A stretch of DNA of 64,000 bases. Source: Dyella_A ginsengisoli (GTDB lineage Bacteria > Pseudomonadota > Gammaproteobacteria > Xanthomonadales > Rhodanobacteraceae). Shown here piece after piece: positions 1 to 8,355 of this stretch. A model generated the notes under the pieces. It was given only the letters and a program-made list of their open reading frames with translations. It ran no database searches and was not told the DNA's origin. Numbering within the stretch: position 1 is the stretch's first letter; each line of letters opens with the position of its first letter. A program made the position numbers and the translations under genes. The stretch lies in the NCBI RefSeq assembly GCF_044904665.1, contig NZ_JADIKM010000003.1:434001-498000 (forward strand). Reading direction: 5' to 3'.

Positions 1-123
1 GTGCGCCGCGGCTACGTGTCGGTGACCCCGATCCACGTCGACCTCACCCGCTACCAGGCGCTGGAGAAGGTCAGCGGCTGGATGCAGGCGATGACCGACG
101 CCATCGACGACCAGGCGGCCTGA
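1..123 (+). CDS. surE: 5'-nucleotidase SurE, C-terminal end (partial)
   Basis: An open frame enters from the left edge and ends at the TGA at 121-123, giving about 40 residues. The tail GYVSVTPIHVDLTRY matches the conserved end of SurE, the metal-dependent 5'/3'-nucleotidase (survival protein). The next gene is pcm, and surE-pcm-(yqaA)-nlpD is a well-known order in gammaproteobacteria. The catalytic N-terminal part lies outside the window, so nothing can be said about activity. Confidence 0.85.
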   Translation: MRRGYVSVTPIHVDLTRYQALEKVSGWMQAMTDAIDDQAA

Positions 124-126
124 GCG

Positions 127-807
127 ATGAACATCCATCCGTTGCCGCCGTCGGCATTGAAAGGCGAGGGCATGACCTCGCAGCGAGCCCGCGATCGCCT
201 CGCGGCCACGCTGAAGGAAAGCGGCATCCGCGATGCGCGGGTGATCGACGTGATCCGCAACCTGCCGCGCCATCACTTCATCGACCAGGCGCTGCACTCG
301 CGCGCATACGAGAATACCGCGTTGCCGATCGGCCACGGCCAGACCATCTCGCAGCCGTGGGTGGTGGCGCGGATGACCGAGGCGCTGCTCGAATTCGGCA
401 TGCCGCAGAAAGTGCTGGAGATTGGCACCGGCTCGGGCTACCAGGCGGCCGTGCTGGCGGCACTGGTGCCGCAGGTCTACACGGTGGAGCGCATCGAGGA
501 GCTGCTGCGCCAGGCGCGCCGGCGATTCCGCCAGCTGGGCATCGCCAACCTGCGTTCCCGCTACGACGACGGCAAGCTCGGCTGGCCGGACGAGGGTCCG
601 TTCGATGCGGTGATCCTCACCGCCGCGGGCGACGCCATTCCGCACGCCATCCTCGACCAAATGACGCCGACCGGCGTGCTGATCGCGCCGGTCGGTTCGC
701 CCAGCAGCCAGACGCTGATCCGCATGCGCGGCGACGGACAGGGTGACTTCATCCAGGAAGAACTCGGCCCGGTGAGCTTCGTTCCGCTGCTTGGTGGCAT
801 CGGCTGA
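127..807 (+). CDS. pcm: Protein-L-isoaspartate O-methyltransferase
   Basis: 226 residues. Pcm methylates L-isoaspartyl residues in aged proteins with SAM so that they can revert to aspartate; it is cytoplasmic. Diagnostic stretches are ALPIGHGQTISQPWVVARM (about residues 65-83), the SAM-binding loop VLEIGTGSGYQAAVLA (about 97-112) and the C-terminal SFVPLLGG. A second ATG at 172 (MTSQRARDRL) aligns with the E. coli start, but a short N-terminal extension like this one is, as I recall, also present in Xanthomonas Pcm, so the upstream ATG is kept. It begins 3 nt after surE, and its stop overlaps the next start by one base. Confidence 0.93.
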   Translation: MNIHPLPPSALKGEGMTSQRARDRLAATLKESGIRDARVIDVIRNLPRHHFIDQALHSRAYENTALPIGHGQTISQPWVVARMTEALLEFGMPQKVLEIGTGSGYQAAVLAALVPQVYTVERIEELLRQARRRFRQLGIANLRSRYDDGKLGWPDEGPFDAVILTAAGDAIPHAILDQMTPTGVLIAPVGSPSSQTLIRMRGDGQGDFIQEELGPVSFVPLLGGIG

Positions 808-1412
808 TGCGCCTGTTCGGAGCGTTGTATGCGCGGGCGCTGAAGTGGGCGCGCCATCCTCGGGCGATCTACTACCTGTGCGGGCTCAGCTTCGTGGAGG
901 CCTTCATTTTCCCGGTAATGCCGGAGGTGATGCTGGCGCCGATGATGCTCGGCAAGCGCCATCGTGCGTTCTTCTACGCCAACCTCAGCCTGGTGTTTTC
1001 GCTGCTCGGTTCGCTGGTCGGCTATGCGCTGGGGCACTGGGCGTACGACAGCATCCACCCCCTGCTCAGCCCGGCGATGCAGCAGACCATCGGCACCTGG
1101 GTGGCGCAGTTGCGCAGCGACATGAGCCAGCATTGGCTGGCCATGCTCGGGGCCTTGATGCTCGCTGCCCTGCAGCCGGTAATCCCGATGAAGTTCGTGA
1201 CCTGGGCCGCGGGCATCGTCGGCGTGCCGCTCGTGCCCTTCCTGGCCTGCATGGCGATTGGCCGCGGCAAGCGCGTATGGCTGCTGGCCCTGCTGGTGCG
1301 CGTGGTGGGTGAGCGTGCCGAACAGATCCTGCACAAGAACATCGAGCGCATCGGCTGGGCTGTCGTGGCGGTCATCGGCCTGCTGCTGGTGTGGTGGCTG
1401 TGGCTGCGCTGA
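807..1412 (+). CDS. YqaA/DedA-type (VTT domain) inner-membrane protein
   Basis: 201 residues with several hydrophobic segments and the family-like stretch FVEAFIFPVMPEVMLAPM near residues 30-47. This fits the YqaA branch of the DedA/VTT superfamily, whose members are polytopic inner-membrane proteins; some DedA relatives flip undecaprenyl phosphate or phospholipids. The C-terminal helix VVAVIGLLLVWWLWLR ends in the membrane. The start overlaps the pcm stop (TGATG), so the two are translationally coupled. The transported substrate of this member cannot be read from the sequence. Confidence 0.8.
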   Translation: MRLFGALYARALKWARHPRAIYYLCGLSFVEAFIFPVMPEVMLAPMMLGKRHRAFFYANLSLVFSLLGSLVGYALGHWAYDSIHPLLSPAMQQTIGTWVAQLRSDMSQHWLAMLGALMLAALQPVIPMKFVTWAAGIVGVPLVPFLACMAIGRGKRVWLLALLVRVVGERAEQILHKNIERIGWAVVAVIGLLLVWWLWLR

Positions 1413-1461
1413 GCCCGCCTGCATGCCGGTCATCGCATAGGAAACGCGGCATGAGGTCGCT

Positions 1462-2370
1462 ATGCTTCTTGGCATGAAGGGAACCATCCAGTCGCTAGCG
1501 ATGCTTTTGCTCGCCGTCCTGCTGGCCGCCTGCGGCACGACTAGATCGGTCGTCGTACAGCGCACGAGCCAACCGCGCATCACAACCTATCCGGCATCCT
1601 CACGCTCGCAGCCGCAGGGCCATGCGGCGAGCTATCGGGTGGCGAAGGGCGACACGCTTTATTCGATCGCGTTCCGGCACGGCGTGGATTTCCGCGACGT
1701 GGCCCGCTGGAACGGCATCCCGGCGCCTTACACGATCCGACCCGGACAACAGCTGGTGCTGCGCTCGCCGTCCTCCCGCGATGCCGTCACCAGCCGGTCG
1801 GTGGCGCGGGTGTCGCCGGCGCCCCGCGTATCGCCCGCTGCGGTTACCGGGTCGCGCCCCGCCGCGCCGTACGCTTCGTCATCGGCTCCCACGCGTTCGC
1901 CCGCCCTTGCCGACAATGTGCCGGTGGCCGGCGAACCGGCCAGCGTGTCGCCACCGCCGGCTTTGCCCGCAGCGGCGTCGGGAGGCACCCGTTCAGCCGG
2001 TGGCGTCCAGTGGCGCTGGCCGGCCGACGGCCGCGTGATCAACGGTTTCCAGAGCGGCGATGCCATTCCCGGGATCGAAATCGGCGGCGCGGCCGGCAGT
2101 CCGGTGCGGGCCGCCGCCGATGGCGTGGTGGTCTATAGCGGCAACGGTCTGGTTGGATACGGCGAGCTGATCATCGTCAAGCACAGTGACGACTTCCTCT
2201 CTGCCTATGGCCACAACCGCAAGCGATTGGTGAAGGAAGGGCAGCGCGTGTCGGCTGGCCAGCAGATCGCGGAAATGGGCGACACCGGCGCCTCGCGCGA
2301 CGAGCTGCAGTTCCAGATCCGCCGTAACGGCAATCCGGTCAATCCGCTCGATTACCTGCCCGCGCGCTGA
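1462..2370 (+). CDS. nlpD: NlpD-like lipoprotein, murein hydrolase activator (LysM + degenerate M23)
   Basis: 302 residues. A lipobox LLAAC places the lipidated cysteine at residue 24. A LysM peptidoglycan-binding domain follows (about 60-105, YRVAKGDTLYSIAFRHG), then a Pro/Ser/Ala-rich linker and a C-terminal LytM/M23 domain (about 190-300). The M23 metal site is degenerate: the usual HxH is QFQI, as expected for NlpD, which activates the amidase AmiC rather than cutting murein itself. An in-frame ATG at 1474 is an alternative start. Its end overlaps the convergent gene by 19 bp. rpoS, its usual downstream partner in many gammaproteobacteria, is absent. Confidence 0.9.
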   Translation: MLLGMKGTIQSLAMLLLAVLLAACGTTRSVVVQRTSQPRITTYPASSRSQPQGHAASYRVAKGDTLYSIAFRHGVDFRDVARWNGIPAPYTIRPGQQLVLRSPSSRDAVTSRSVARVSPAPRVSPAAVTGSRPAAPYASSSAPTRSPALADNVPVAGEPASVSPPPALPAAASGGTRSAGGVQWRWPADGRVINGFQSGDAIPGIEIGGAAGSPVRAAADGVVVYSGNGLVGYGELIIVKHSDDFLSAYGHNRKRLVKEGQRVSAGQQIAEMGDTGASRDELQFQIRRNGNPVNPLDYLPAR

Positions 2371-2762
2371 GGCTCAGGCGCCGCCGGATGGCCCGGCAGG
2401 ATGAAACCCGCGACGACACGGCGTCCTTCGCCGGCGAGCAGGTCGTAGGTGCGCGCAGCGGCGGCATTGTCCATCACTTCGATGCCCACGCCGCGACGCA
2501 GAAACGCCGCGAGAAAATCGGCCGGAGGGAAGCTTTGCCGTTCGCCGGTGCCCAGCAGGACCAGTTCCGGCTGCAGCTCGAAGAACGCCTCGGCAAGGTC
2601 GGGGCCCAGGCTCCTGGCGTCCGAGGCGGGCCAACCCTCGATCATGCGATCCGGCGCGAGCAGGAAGCTCACCGTGATGTCCCGGTCGACCACCGTGATG
2701 CGGTCGCGCGCCGTGCGGCGCACGAACAGGAACGACTCGGGGCGGTCGAGCGACAGGTCCAT
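2352..2762 (-). CDS. Mth938-like (DUF498) protein, Xcc1710 type
   Basis: 136 residues. The core MIEGWPASDARSLGPD...FFELQPELVLLGTGERQ...MDNAAAARTYDLLAGEGRRVVAGFIL is typical of the Mth938/NDUFAF3-like fold; a Xanthomonas homologue (Xcc1710) has a known structure. The eukaryotic relative helps to assemble respiratory complex I, but the bacterial role is unproven. The start overlaps the yhbY stop by one base (TGATG), so the two genes are coupled on the minus strand. Confidence 0.85.
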   Translation of the reverse strand: MDLSLDRPESFLFVRRTARDRITVVDRDITVSFLLAPDRMIEGWPASDARSLGPDLAEAFFELQPELVLLGTGERQSFPPADFLAAFLRRGVGIEVMDNAAAARTYDLLAGEGRRVVAGFILPGHPAAPEPQRAGR

Positions 2763-3058
2763 CAGCGCGGCAGGGCAAGCTTCGGATCGTCGGCGTTGCG
2801 ACGGAACAGCACCACGATGTGTCCGATCTCCTGCACGTTCTCGGCGCCAGTGCCCTCGGCGAGGAACCGGATCTGCGCCTGGCGCTCGTCCTTGTCACCA
2901 CCGGAAAGCTTCACCTTCACCAGTTCGTGATGGGTCAGCGCGAGGTCCAGTTCCTTCACTACCGCATCGGTAGCGCCCTTGGCGCCGAGCAGGATGACCG
3001 GGCTCAGGTCGTGGGCAAGGCTGCGCAGGTAGCGGCGCTGGGAAGGAGAGAGGGCCAT
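2762..3058 (-). CDS. yhbY: YhbY-family CRM-domain RNA-binding protein
   Basis: 98 residues (MALSPSQRRYLRSLAHDL...) forming a single CRM domain, with the GxxG loop seen in VILLGAKGATDAV and the tail IGHIVVLFRR. YhbY binds pre-50S ribosomes. A longer open frame runs upstream to 3421, but it overlaps the divergent rlmE, and MALSPSQ is the family's normal N-terminus. yhbY divergent from rlmE-ftsH is the standard gammaproteobacterial layout. Confidence 0.92.
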   Translation of the reverse strand: MALSPSQRRYLRSLAHDLSPVILLGAKGATDAVVKELDLALTHHELVKVKLSGGDKDERQAQIRFLAEGTGAENVQEIGHIVVLFRRNADDPKLALPR

Positions 3059-3139
3059 GCAGGGAAACGCTCGATTCGCGGATAACGGACCCCAAAGGGT
3101 ATCATGCAGGTCATTCCCCGTATCTGTGATCTTGCCGCC

Positions 3140-3790
3140 ATGCCCCGCAGCAAAAGCAGTTCCCGCTGGCTGCGGGAACACTTCGACGACGTCTACGTGA
3201 AGAAGGCCCTGGCCGAGGGCGTGCGCTCCCGAGCGGTCTACAAGCTCGAGGAACTGATCGAGCGCGATCGCCTGCTCAAGCCGGGCATCACCGTGGTGGA
3301 TCTCGGCGCAGCTCCGGGAGGCTGGTCGCAACTGGTGCGTCAGCGTCTGGGTGATACCGGCAAGGTGGTGGCGCTCGACATTCTCCCCATGCAGGGCATC
3401 GCCGGCGTGGATTTCCTGCAAGGCGACTTCCGCGAGGCGGATGTGTTGTCGCAGCTCGAGGCCCGACTGGACAACCAGAAGGTCGATCTTGTGCTGTCGG
3501 ACATGGCCCCCAATATGAGTGGCGTGGCGCTGGCTGATCAGATCCGTTCCATGGATCTGGCCGAGCTAGCGCTGGATTTCAGCAAGCAATGGCTCAAGCC
3601 GGGTGGATCGTTCCTGATCAAGCTGTTTCAGGGCACCGGCTTCGATGATTACCTTCGTCGCTTGCGTGCGGACTTTTCGCGCGTAAGTATGCGTAAACCT
3701 AAGGCCTCCCGCGCGCGTTCGCGGGAGGTGTACGCGTTGGCCGTCGGGCTCAAGTCCGGCGGGGCGCAACCGGGCGGAAACCGTGTATGA
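3140..3790 (+). CDS. rlmE: 23S rRNA 2'-O-methyltransferase (U2552)
   Basis: 216 residues from the ATG at 3140 (MPRSKSSSRWLREHFDD), which matches the family start; the frame can extend to 3104, but the extra 12 residues look non-homologous. RlmE/RrmJ/FtsJ methylates U2552 in the A loop of 23S rRNA at a late step of 50S assembly. Visible elements are the SAM loop VDLGAAPGGWSQ and the K-D-K-E tetrad (K in AVYKLEEL, D in LVLSDMAPNMSG, K in FLIKLFQG, E in SREVYALA). It overlaps ftsH by 4 nt. Confidence 0.95.
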   Translation: MPRSKSSSRWLREHFDDVYVKKALAEGVRSRAVYKLEELIERDRLLKPGITVVDLGAAPGGWSQLVRQRLGDTGKVVALDILPMQGIAGVDFLQGDFREADVLSQLEARLDNQKVDLVLSDMAPNMSGVALADQIRSMDLAELALDFSKQWLKPGGSFLIKLFQGTGFDDYLRRLRADFSRVSMRKPKASRARSREVYALAVGLKSGGAQPGGNRV

Positions 3791-5718
3791 ACGAGATGGC
3801 TAAAAACCTCCTGCTCTGGCTGATCATCGCGGTGGTGCTCATCGCCGTGTTCCAGAGCTTCAATCCCCACGGCGGTGCTTCGTCCGATCTGCCCTACAGC
3901 GCATTCGTGCAGAACGTGGACAACGGCAACGTGTCCAACGCCAACATCAGCGCAGAGAATCCAGCCACCATCAGCGGCAAGCTGAAGGACGGCAGCAGCT
4001 TCCGCACGGTGGCTCCGGTGCTCGGCTTCTCCACCAACACCGTGATCAAGCAGATGCAGGACAAGGGCGTCGAGGTCCGCCAGGAATCGGCGCCCGGGTT
4101 CTCCCTGGTCAGCCTGCTGGTGAGCTGGCTGCCGGTGATCCTGATCGCGGGCGTGTTCATCTGGTTCATGCGCCAGATGCAGTCCGGCGGTGGTGGTCGC
4201 GGCGCAATGAGCTTCGGTCGCTCCCGTGCCAAGTTGCAGGGCGAGGACCAGGTGAAGGTCAACTTCAGCGACGTGGCCGGCTGTGACGAGGCCAAGGAGG
4301 AGGTCGGCGAGCTGGTCGAATTCCTGCGCGACCCGGGCAAGTTCCAGAAACTGGGCGGCAAGATTCCCCGCGGGGTATTGATGGTTGGCCCACCGGGTAC
4401 CGGCAAGACCTTGCTCGCCAAGGCGATCGCCGGCGAGGCGAAAGTGCCGTTCTTCTCGATCTCCGGCTCGGATTTCGTCGAGATGTTCGTGGGCGTCGGC
4501 GCCAGCCGTGTGCGCGACATGTTCGAGCAGGCCAAGAAGCACGCACCGTGCATCATTTTCATCGACGAGATCGATGCCGTCGGCCGCCATCGCGGCGCCG
4601 GTCTGGGCGGCGGTCACGATGAGCGCGAGCAGACTCTCAATCAGCTGCTGGTGGAGATGGACGGCTTTGAAGGCACCGAAGGCATCATCGTCATCGCTGC
4701 GACCAACCGTCCCGACGTGCTTGATCCGGCGCTGCTGCGCCCGGGCCGGTTCGATCGCCAGGTGGTTGTCGGGCTGCCGGACGTGAAGGGCCGTGAACAG
4801 ATCCTGCAGGTGCACCTGCGCAAGGTGCCGATGGCGAGCGACGTCAACGCGATGGTGATCGCGCGAGGCACGCCTGGCTTCTCCGGTGCCGATCTGGCCA
4901 ACCTCGTCAACGAGGCGGCGCTGTTCGCAGCCCGTGAGAATGCGCGCGAAGTGCGCATGAGCCACCTGGACAAGGCGCGCGACAAGATCCTCATGGGCGC
5001 CGAGCGCCGCTCGATGGCCATGAGCGAGGACGAGAAGAAACTCACCGCCTATCACGAGGCCGGGCATGCGATTGTGGGTCGACTCGTCCCGGAGCACGAC
5101 CCGGTCTACAAGGTCACCATCATTCCTCGTGGTCGCGCCCTCGGTGTGACGATGTACCTGCCCGAGAGCGACAAGTACAGCATCAACCGCGTGGCGATCC
5201 AGTCACAGCTCTGCTCGCTCTACGGCGGTCGCGTGGCGGAGGAGTTGATCTTCGGAGCGGACAAGGTCACCACGGGCGCCTCGAACGATATCGAGCGAGC
5301 CACCAAGATGGCCCGCAACATGGCCACCAAATGGGGGCTTTCCGACGAGCTCGGGCCGATCACCTACGGCGAGGACGAGGACGAGGTGTTTCTGGGGCGC
5401 TCGGTTACCCAGCACAAGAGCATCTCGAACGAAACCGCGAGCAAGATCGATGCGGTGGTGCGCGGCATCCTCGATCGCGCTTATGCGCGCAGCAAGCAGT
5501 TGCTGACGGACAACATCGACAAGCTGCATGTGATGGCCGAGGCGCTCCTGCAGTACGAGACTATCGACGCGCACCAGATCAACGAGATCATGGAGGGCCG
5601 TGTGCCCGGTCCGCCGGCCGACTGGTCCAAGAGCGGCCCGGGTGGTCCCATGCCGCCGTTGCCCCCGCGGGGCGATACGGGTTCGAGCAAGCTCGGCAAT
5701 CCCGCTGTCCAGAGTTGA
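3787..5718 (+). CDS. ftsH: ATP-dependent zinc metalloprotease FtsH
   Basis: 643 residues, the usual length. Two membrane segments (about 8-24 and 106-126) flank a periplasmic domain. The AAA+ module has Walker A GPPGTGKT, Walker B IIFIDEID and the SRH arginines near RPGRFDRQ; the protease domain has the zinc motif HEAGH with the histidines near 423 and 427. FtsH degrades misfolded membrane proteins and regulators such as LpxC and sigma-32. It overlaps rlmE (ATGA). folP and glmM, which follow ftsH in E. coli, do not follow here; a terminator and a tRNA operon do. Confidence 0.97.
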   Translation: MNEMAKNLLLWLIIAVVLIAVFQSFNPHGGASSDLPYSAFVQNVDNGNVSNANISAENPATISGKLKDGSSFRTVAPVLGFSTNTVIKQMQDKGVEVRQESAPGFSLVSLLVSWLPVILIAGVFIWFMRQMQSGGGGRGAMSFGRSRAKLQGEDQVKVNFSDVAGCDEAKEEVGELVEFLRDPGKFQKLGGKIPRGVLMVGPPGTGKTLLAKAIAGEAKVPFFSISGSDFVEMFVGVGASRVRDMFEQAKKHAPCIIFIDEIDAVGRHRGAGLGGGHDEREQTLNQLLVEMDGFEGTEGIIVIAATNRPDVLDPALLRPGRFDRQVVVGLPDVKGREQILQVHLRKVPMASDVNAMVIARGTPGFSGADLANLVNEAALFAARENAREVRMSHLDKARDKILMGAERRSMAMSEDEKKLTAYHEAGHAIVGRLVPEHDPVYKVTIIPRGRALGVTMYLPESDKYSINRVAIQSQLCSLYGGRVAEELIFGADKVTTGASNDIERATKMARNMATKWGLSDELGPITYGEDEDEVFLGRSVTQHKSISNETASKIDAVVRGILDRAYARSKQLLTDNIDKLHVMAEALLQYETIDAHQINEIMEGRVPGPPADWSKSGPGGPMPPLPPRGDTGSSKLGNPAVQS

Positions 5719-5750
5719 CGGACCGGCATCAAGCGCTTTCACTTATCCAG

Positions 5751-5781
5751 AACGCCGCGTCTTTCGCGGCGTTTCTGTTTG
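5751..5781 (+). terminator. Intrinsic terminator of rlmE-ftsH
   Basis: A 9-bp stem AACGCCGCG/CGCGGCGTT with a TCTTT loop, followed by the T-rich TCTGTTT, 32 nt after the ftsH stop. Confidence 0.8.
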
Positions 5782-5868
5782 GACGGCCAAACGAGCCGAT
5801 GATCCCAAGTGGGAGCGGTGCCGTCGTTGGGCGACCGGCACCGTGCAACAAAAAAATTCAAAAAAGTG

Positions 5869-5897
5869 TTGACGCCCGACGGCTGTATCTGAATAAT
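5869..5897 (+). promoter_or_regulatory. Sigma-70-type promoter of the five-tRNA operon
   Basis: -35 TTGACG (5869-5874), 17-nt spacer, -10 AATAAT (5892-5897), within an A-rich upstream stretch that could act as an UP element. It lies about 68 nt before the first tRNA and is one of the best promoter matches in the window. Confidence 0.75.
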
Positions 5898-5964
5898 TCC
5901 GCTTCTTGCTTCGGCGCTCTTCACTCCGGTGGATGAGAAGCCAAGGCGAAACGTTTTGAAGTGT

Positions 5965-6041
5965 GCGCCCGTAGCTCAGCTGGATAGAGTACCTGGCTAC
6001 GAACCAGGCGGTCGGGAGTTCGAATCTCTCCGGGCGCGCCA
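5965..6041 (+). tRNA. tRNA-Arg (anticodon ACG)
   Basis: 77 nt with encoded CCA. Acceptor GCGCCCG pairs with CGGGCGC; the anticodon stem CCTGG/CCAGG encloses CTACGAA, so the anticodon is ACG, read as ICG after deamination. First gene of the operon. Confidence 0.96.
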
Positions 6042-6213
6042 TCTTCATCCAGGAAATGTCCGCTCGCGGATGCTTCCAAGCTGCGGGGCGGTGGATTGCC
6101 CTGTAGGCCGAACGGCAAGGTGGTTCGGTGTGTGCTCGTATACGGATTGACTGGGCGACACGTCACCCGTACATTTGAAAGCTTCGCGCAGCGAACGTGA
6201 TCGATGTTTTTGG

Positions 6214-6290
6214 CGGGGTATAGCTCAGTCTGGTAGAGCGTTGCGTTTGGGACGCAAAAGTCGGGGGTTCGAATCCCTCTGCCCCGACCA
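6214..6290 (+). tRNA. tRNA-Pro (anticodon TGG)
   Basis: 77 nt with encoded CCA. Acceptor CGGGGTA/TGCCCCG; anticodon stem TTGCG/CGCAA encloses TTTGGGA, anticodon TGG. The 172-nt gap after tRNA-Arg contains no gene that I recognise. Confidence 0.95.
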
Positions 6291-6315
6291 CGCTAGGCTC
6301 TTCCGTGCGGTGACT

Positions 6316-6392
6316 GCGCCTGTAGCTCAACCGGATAGAGCATCGGCCTTCTAAGCCGACGGTTGCAGGTTCGAGTCCTGTCGGGCGCGCCA
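6316..6392 (+). tRNA. tRNA-Arg (anticodon TCT)
   Basis: 77 nt with encoded CCA. Acceptor GCGCCTG/CGGGCGC; anticodon stem TCGGC/GCCGA encloses CTTCTAA, anticodon TCT, reading AGA/AGG codons. Confidence 0.95.
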
Positions 6393-6406
6393 ACAAAGTG
6401 TTTTAT

Positions 6407-6484
6407 GGTGGGCGTAGCTCAGCTGGTTAGAGTCCCGGATTGTGATTCCGGATGTCGTGGGTTCGAATCCCATCGCTCACCCCA
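6407..6484 (+). tRNA. tRNA-His (anticodon GTG)
   Basis: Acceptor GTGGGCG (6408-6414) pairs with CGCTCAC, and the extra 5' G (-1, at 6407) faces discriminator C, the identity element of tRNA-His. Anticodon loop ATTGTGATT carries GTG; CCA is encoded. Confidence 0.95.
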
Positions 6485-6498
6485 AATTTGAAGTTTCA

Positions 6499-6574
<76 letters not shown>

Positions 6575-6585
6575 GTGAACCCAGG

Positions 6586-6614
6586 ACGCCGGTCGACATC
6601 GACCGGCGTTTTGC
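6586..6614 (+). terminator. Intrinsic terminator of the five-tRNA operon
   Basis: An 11-bp perfect stem ACGCCGGTCGA/TCGACCGGCGT with only CA between the arms, followed by TTTTGCTTTT, 11 nt after tRNA-Lys. Confidence 0.85.
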
Positions 6615-6672
6615 TTTTCCGGGCAGGCATTTCCTTCGGCGGGGGAAAGCATCAGCCACGGCTCCGGAGCGC

Positions 6673-6702
6673 TTGTGCTGCGGGCTGGCGCGACCCTAGA
6701 AT
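6673..6702 (+). promoter_or_regulatory. Candidate promoter of tRNA-Leu and tig
   Basis: TTGTGC (6673-6678), 18-nt spacer, TAGAAT (6697-6702). The -10 is good and the -35 moderate. It lies after the previous operon's terminator and about 135 nt before tRNA-Leu, with no better candidate closer. Apart from it, I see nothing in 6615-6836. Confidence 0.45.
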
Positions 6703-6836
6703 ACGGGGCTTTCGTGTAAGGGAATCATCGACTTAGAGCCGCTCTGCAGAGTGCGCGAAACGATCTGCGCCAGGGCTTCTGCCCGAAGCAAATTGCTCGT
6801 GAAATCTGCCGCTTACGGTGCTTCGACGGTGGTGAG

Positions 6837-6921
6837 GCGAAAGTGGCGGAACTGGTAGACGCACCAGATTTAGGTTCTGGCGGGTAACACCGTGCGGGTT
6901 CGAGTCCCGCCTTTCGCACCA
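6837..6921 (+). tRNA. tRNA-Leu (anticodon TAG)
   Basis: 85 nt class II tRNA with a long variable arm and encoded CCA. Acceptor GCGAAAG/CTTTCGC; anticodon stem CCAGA/TCTGG encloses TTTAGGT, anticodon TAG. It lies 89 nt before trigger factor with no terminator between, so the two may share a transcript. Confidence 0.95.
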
Positions 6922-7010
6922 ATCCCTTGCTTTTTTTCACGTTACGGGCGGCTACCGTGCCGCCACGGTGCCTTCGTCAGGCCCGTCATCAAGGTCATCC
7001 AGGAGTCGTC

Positions 7011-8303
7011 ATGCAGGTTTCGGTTGAGAACGTTGGCAAGCTCGAGCGCAAGCTCACCGTGAAGTTTCCTGCCGAGCGCTACGAGTCGCAGGTCAGCGCG
7101 CGCATCGCGGAAATGGGCCGCACGGTCCGCCTCAAGGGCTTCCGTCCGGGCAAGGTGCCGACGACCGTCATCCAGCAGCGCTTTGGCGCGCAGGTGCGTG
7201 GCGAGGTGCTCTCAGATCTGATCGGTAGCACGCTGCGCGAGGCCTTCGACAAGGAGAACCTCCGCCCGGTGGCGAATCCGGCCATCGACACCACGGGCAA
7301 GCCGGAGAATGGCGAGATCGCCTACACGGCCACCTTCGAGGTGATGCCCGAGTTCCCGGCCATCGACGTCTCCACGCTGGCGATCCAGCGCCCGGTGGCC
7401 GAGGTGTCCGACGCTGACATCGAAAAGATGATCGAGACGCTGCGTCAGCAGCGCCGCACGTTCGACGCCGTGGACCGCGCCTCCAAGGATGGCGATTTCG
7501 TGATGTTCGAGTACGCCGCGCAGGCGGGCGACTATCGCTTCCCGGCCGAGGGCCTGGAGCGTGCCGGCAGCGTGCTGGGCTCGGGCACGCTGTTCAAGGC
7601 GCTGGACGAGGCGCTGACCGGCCGCAAGGGCGAGGAGTCGTTCGAGGCCGATGTTGAATTTCCGGCCGACTTTCGTAATGAACAGCTGGCCGGCAAGACG
7701 GCCAAGGTGAGCTTCAGCATCGTTAAGGTGCAGGAGCCCCAGCTGCCGGAAGTCGACGCGGAGTTCGCCAAGCTGTTCGGCATCGCCGACGGCGACCTGG
7801 ACACTTTCCGCAAGGAAGTCCGTGCCAACCTGGAGCGCGAGCTCAAAGCCACGCTGATGGCGCGCCTGAAGTCCGAGGTGGCGGAGAAGCTCGCCGACAC
7901 CTACGCCGATGTCGATGTGCCGAACCTGATGGTGCAGTCCGAAGCCCGTGCCCTCGCTGCGGGCAGCGTTCCGAAGGGCCAGCAGCCCCCGCCGCAGCTG
8001 GTCGAGGCCGCTGCTCCGATGGCGCGCAAGCGCGTGCTGGCTGGCCTGTTGATGGGTGAGATCGCCCGCAAGCAGTCGCTGGTGATCGATCGCAAGCGCG
8101 TGGCCGAGCAGCTGGCAGCAATCGCCTCGACCTACGAGGAGCCGGAGCAGGTCATTGAACTGTACAACTCCGATCCCCAACTGATGCAGGGACTGCAGAA
8201 CCGCGTAATGGAAGACCAGGTGGCCGAGTGGGTGGCAGAACACGCCAGCACCACGGCCCAGAATCTGAGCTTTGATGAGGTGATGCGTCCGGCGGGTGCC
8301 TGA
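7011..8303 (+). CDS. tig: Trigger factor, ribosome-associated chaperone/prolyl isomerase
   Basis: 430 residues from the ATG at 7011 (MQVSVENVGKLERKLTV), preceded by AGGAG at 7001-7005; a frame opening at 6927 lacks homology at its start. Domains in order: ribosome-binding domain with the signature GFRPGKVP (about 44-51), FKBP-like isomerase domain (about 150-240) and the C-terminal chaperone arms. Trigger factor meets nascent chains at the ribosomal exit tunnel. It heads the tig-clpP-clpX-lon-hupB-ppiD block. Confidence 0.96.
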   Translation: MQVSVENVGKLERKLTVKFPAERYESQVSARIAEMGRTVRLKGFRPGKVPTTVIQQRFGAQVRGEVLSDLIGSTLREAFDKENLRPVANPAIDTTGKPENGEIAYTATFEVMPEFPAIDVSTLAIQRPVAEVSDADIEKMIETLRQQRRTFDAVDRASKDGDFVMFEYAAQAGDYRFPAEGLERAGSVLGSGTLFKALDEALTGRKGEESFEADVEFPADFRNEQLAGKTAKVSFSIVKVQEPQLPEVDAEFAKLFGIADGDLDTFRKEVRANLERELKATLMARLKSEVAEKLADTYADVDVPNLMVQSEARALAAGSVPKGQQPPPQLVEAAAPMARKRVLAGLLMGEIARKQSLVIDRKRVAEQLAAIASTYEEPEQVIELYNSDPQLMQGLQNRVMEDQVAEWVAEHASTTAQNLSFDEVMRPAGA

Positions 8304-8309
8304 GCCGCG

Positions 8310-8320
8310 TATTCTCGGGT
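8310..8320 (+). promoter_or_regulatory. TATTCTCGGGT element ahead of clpP (copy 1)
   Basis: An 11-nt word identical to one at 9050-9060, here 35 nt before the clpP start. TATTCT could be a -10 box; the same hexamer is the -10 of the Ala-Glu-Asp tRNA promoter in this window. No good -35 is seen. Confidence 0.35.
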
Positions 8321-8355
8321 TGTTCCATCACGCCAATCACCGGAGTGCCGCACAA

